Shown here: one piece after another, positions 33,045-33,746 of the stretch | Position numbering within the stretch: the first letter of the stretch is position 1 | Layout: each line of letters begins with the position of its first letter | NCBI GenBank assembly: GCA_002716125.1 | Contig: PAZH01000033.1 | Coordinates: forward strand, 1 to 33,746 | Direction: 5' to 3' | DNA: 33,746 nucleotides | From: Rhodospirillaceae bacterium | GTDB taxonomy: Bacteria > Pseudomonadota > Alphaproteobacteria > UBA8366 | Made by a program: the position numbers and the translations under genes | The notes under the pieces: generated by a model | What the model was told of the DNA's origin: nothing | Databases searched by the model: none | Seen by the model: the letters and a program-made list of their open reading frames with translations, nothing else

Positions 33045-33479
33045 TCAGGCCGGCTCTGCGATGAAGACCGGGATTTTCCGGTCCGTCTTCGCTTGATACT
33101 CGTTATATGGTGGGAAAGCAGCCGCACTCATATCCCAGAGGCGCTTGCGCTCCGCGTCGTCCTCAACTTCGCGTACTTTCATTTTAAAGACTTCAGTCTT
33201 GTCTCGAATTTCCACGTCGGGATGCGCGCGAAGATTATAAACCCAAACGGGGTTGTCCGGCCGACCGCCGTAAGATCCAACCAAAACATAACAACCGTCC
33301 GTCTCGACTCGCATCAACGCGATCTTGCGAATAGCGCCCGTCTTATTCCCTTTGTGGGTCACAATGATACAGGGAAGGCCCGTATCGCGAAGTGTCGTGC
33401 CTTCTGTCCCGCCGCTGCTCTCGTAGAGTTCGACCTGTTCGCGCACCCAATCCAATGCGGGTGGAATGTATTCAGCCAT
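33045..33479 (-). CDS. Nitroreductase/deazaflavin-dependent oxidoreductase (DDN-like)
   Basis: A 144-residue split-barrel protein of the F420-dependent DDN/Rv3547-like family. It shows PCIIVTHKGNKTGAIRKIALMRVE (the cofactor phosphate-binding TxG-x-K/R region), YVLVGSYGGRPDNPVWVYNLRAHPDVEI and the late FPPYNEYQAKTDRKIPVFIAEP, all typical. The ATG at 33479 was chosen over one at 33503 because it follows AAAGGTGAGG. The family mostly uses F420 in actinobacteria; members in proteobacteria may use F420 or another flavin. It is the first gene of the operon with the cupin and the dehydrogenase. Confidence 0.88.
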   Translation of the reverse strand: MAEYIPPALDWVREQVELYESSGGTEGTTLRDTGLPCIIVTHKGNKTGAIRKIALMRVETDGCYVLVGSYGGRPDNPVWVYNLRAHPDVEIRDKTEVFKMKVREVEDDAERKRLWDMSAAAFPPYNEYQAKTDRKIPVFIAEPA

Positions 33480-33618
33480 ACGCCTCACCTTTCCCAAGTC
33501 CAATGCAATGCCGTGCGACCGCGCGCGGGCGGTCTGGCTTTACGATTAATTTATCAGAGAAAGAAATGGTGCCCAGGGGCTGAGTCAATCAATTATTATA
33601 AATCAATGAACTATACAG

Positions 33619-33679
33619 AGGTTAGTCACTTTTTATCGGCACCAGAAAGCACCACGTTGCATAGCAAATTGACTAACCT
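33619..33679. repeat. 10-bp inverted repeat at the window's right end
   Basis: AGGTTAGTCA (33619-33628) and TGACTAACCT (33670-33679) are perfect inverted copies 41 bp apart. The surrounding bases are AT-rich and gene-free. It may be a regulator site or the mark of a small insertion; nothing else identifies it. Confidence 0.45.
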
Positions 33680-33691
33680 TTATTGAGCACA

Positions 33692-33746
33692 ATGAAGGCG
33701 TCGAAGCTGATCATTTTTCGAGCCACCGATTCTCGCGATGTATGCC
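33692..33746 (+). CDS. Possible start of an open reading frame cut by the window edge
   Basis: An ATG opens MKASKLIIFRATDSRDVC and runs off the end of the window with no stop. There is no strong ribosome site, and 18 codons are too few to name it. It is listed only because the upstream 190 bases are gene-free and a gene is expected to the right. Confidence 0.25.
   Translation, partial: MKASKLIIFRATDSRDVC

Noticed and set aside
33608..33688. Short plus-strand frame starting MNYTEVSHFLSAP
   Set aside because: Only 26 codons, overlaps the inverted repeat, and lacks a ribosome site.

Overview
This is a gene-dense, GC-rich window of bacterial chromosome that reads as an alphaproteobacterium, most like a free-living Rhodospirillales-type organism. 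The support is an imuA-imuB-dnaE2 cassette with an alphaproteobacterial LexA box (GTTC-N7-GTTC), a perfect FNR-type site before hemN, an alphaproteobacterial-style dispersed palindrome, and broad fatty-acid, aromatic and hydroxyacid metabolism. No rRNA, tRNA, CRISPR array, transposase or phage gene was seen. The species cannot be named from the sequence alone.

Layout. 1-3.6 kb: the 3' end of an acyl-CoA synthetase coupled to an HCCA-isomerase/DsbA-like protein, a small unknown gene, a nucleoside hydrolase, and a leucine dehydrogenase with a clear terminator. 3.8-8.4 kb: asnB-type amidotransferase translationally coupled to a GT4 glycosyltransferase, then a 2-hydroxyacid dehydrogenase and a glyoxalase-fold protein. 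8.4-14.0 kb: the SOS mutasome operon (transcribed leftward as imuA, imuB, dnaE2). 14.0-18.1 kb: a class III nucleotide cyclase, a thioesterase and a chemoreceptor; cyclase and receptor each carry one -1 frameshift. 18.1-18.6 kb: an AT-rich gene-free stretch. 18.6-23.2 kb: a rightward run of small monooxygenase-like protein, GST, SDR, Ldh-family dehydrogenase, DUF3047 exported protein and ferritin-like diiron protein. 23.2-24.6 kb: hemN under an FNR-type site. 24.6-28.3 kb: luciferase-like oxidoreductase, crotonase, alpha/beta hydrolase and metallo-beta-lactamase-fold hydrolase. 28.4-31.5 kb: stand-alone Lrp/AsnC sensor domain, an MFS transporter interrupted by an amber codon, a DUF6134-like exported protein and a second thioesterase. 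31.5-33.5 kb: a leftward operon of deazaflavin-type oxidoreductase, cupin and a second 2-hydroxyacid dehydrogenase.

The genes are mostly housekeeping and catabolic and form short operons, not one large system. I did not find a convincing new defence or mobile system. The most notable signals are a 72-bp palindromic repeat translated in frame inside dnaE2, four reading-frame anomalies (cyclase, chemoreceptor, SDR active site, MFS amber), an FNR site whose geometry predicts a leaderless hemN transcript, and a DUF3047/diiron-protein pair of unknown function.
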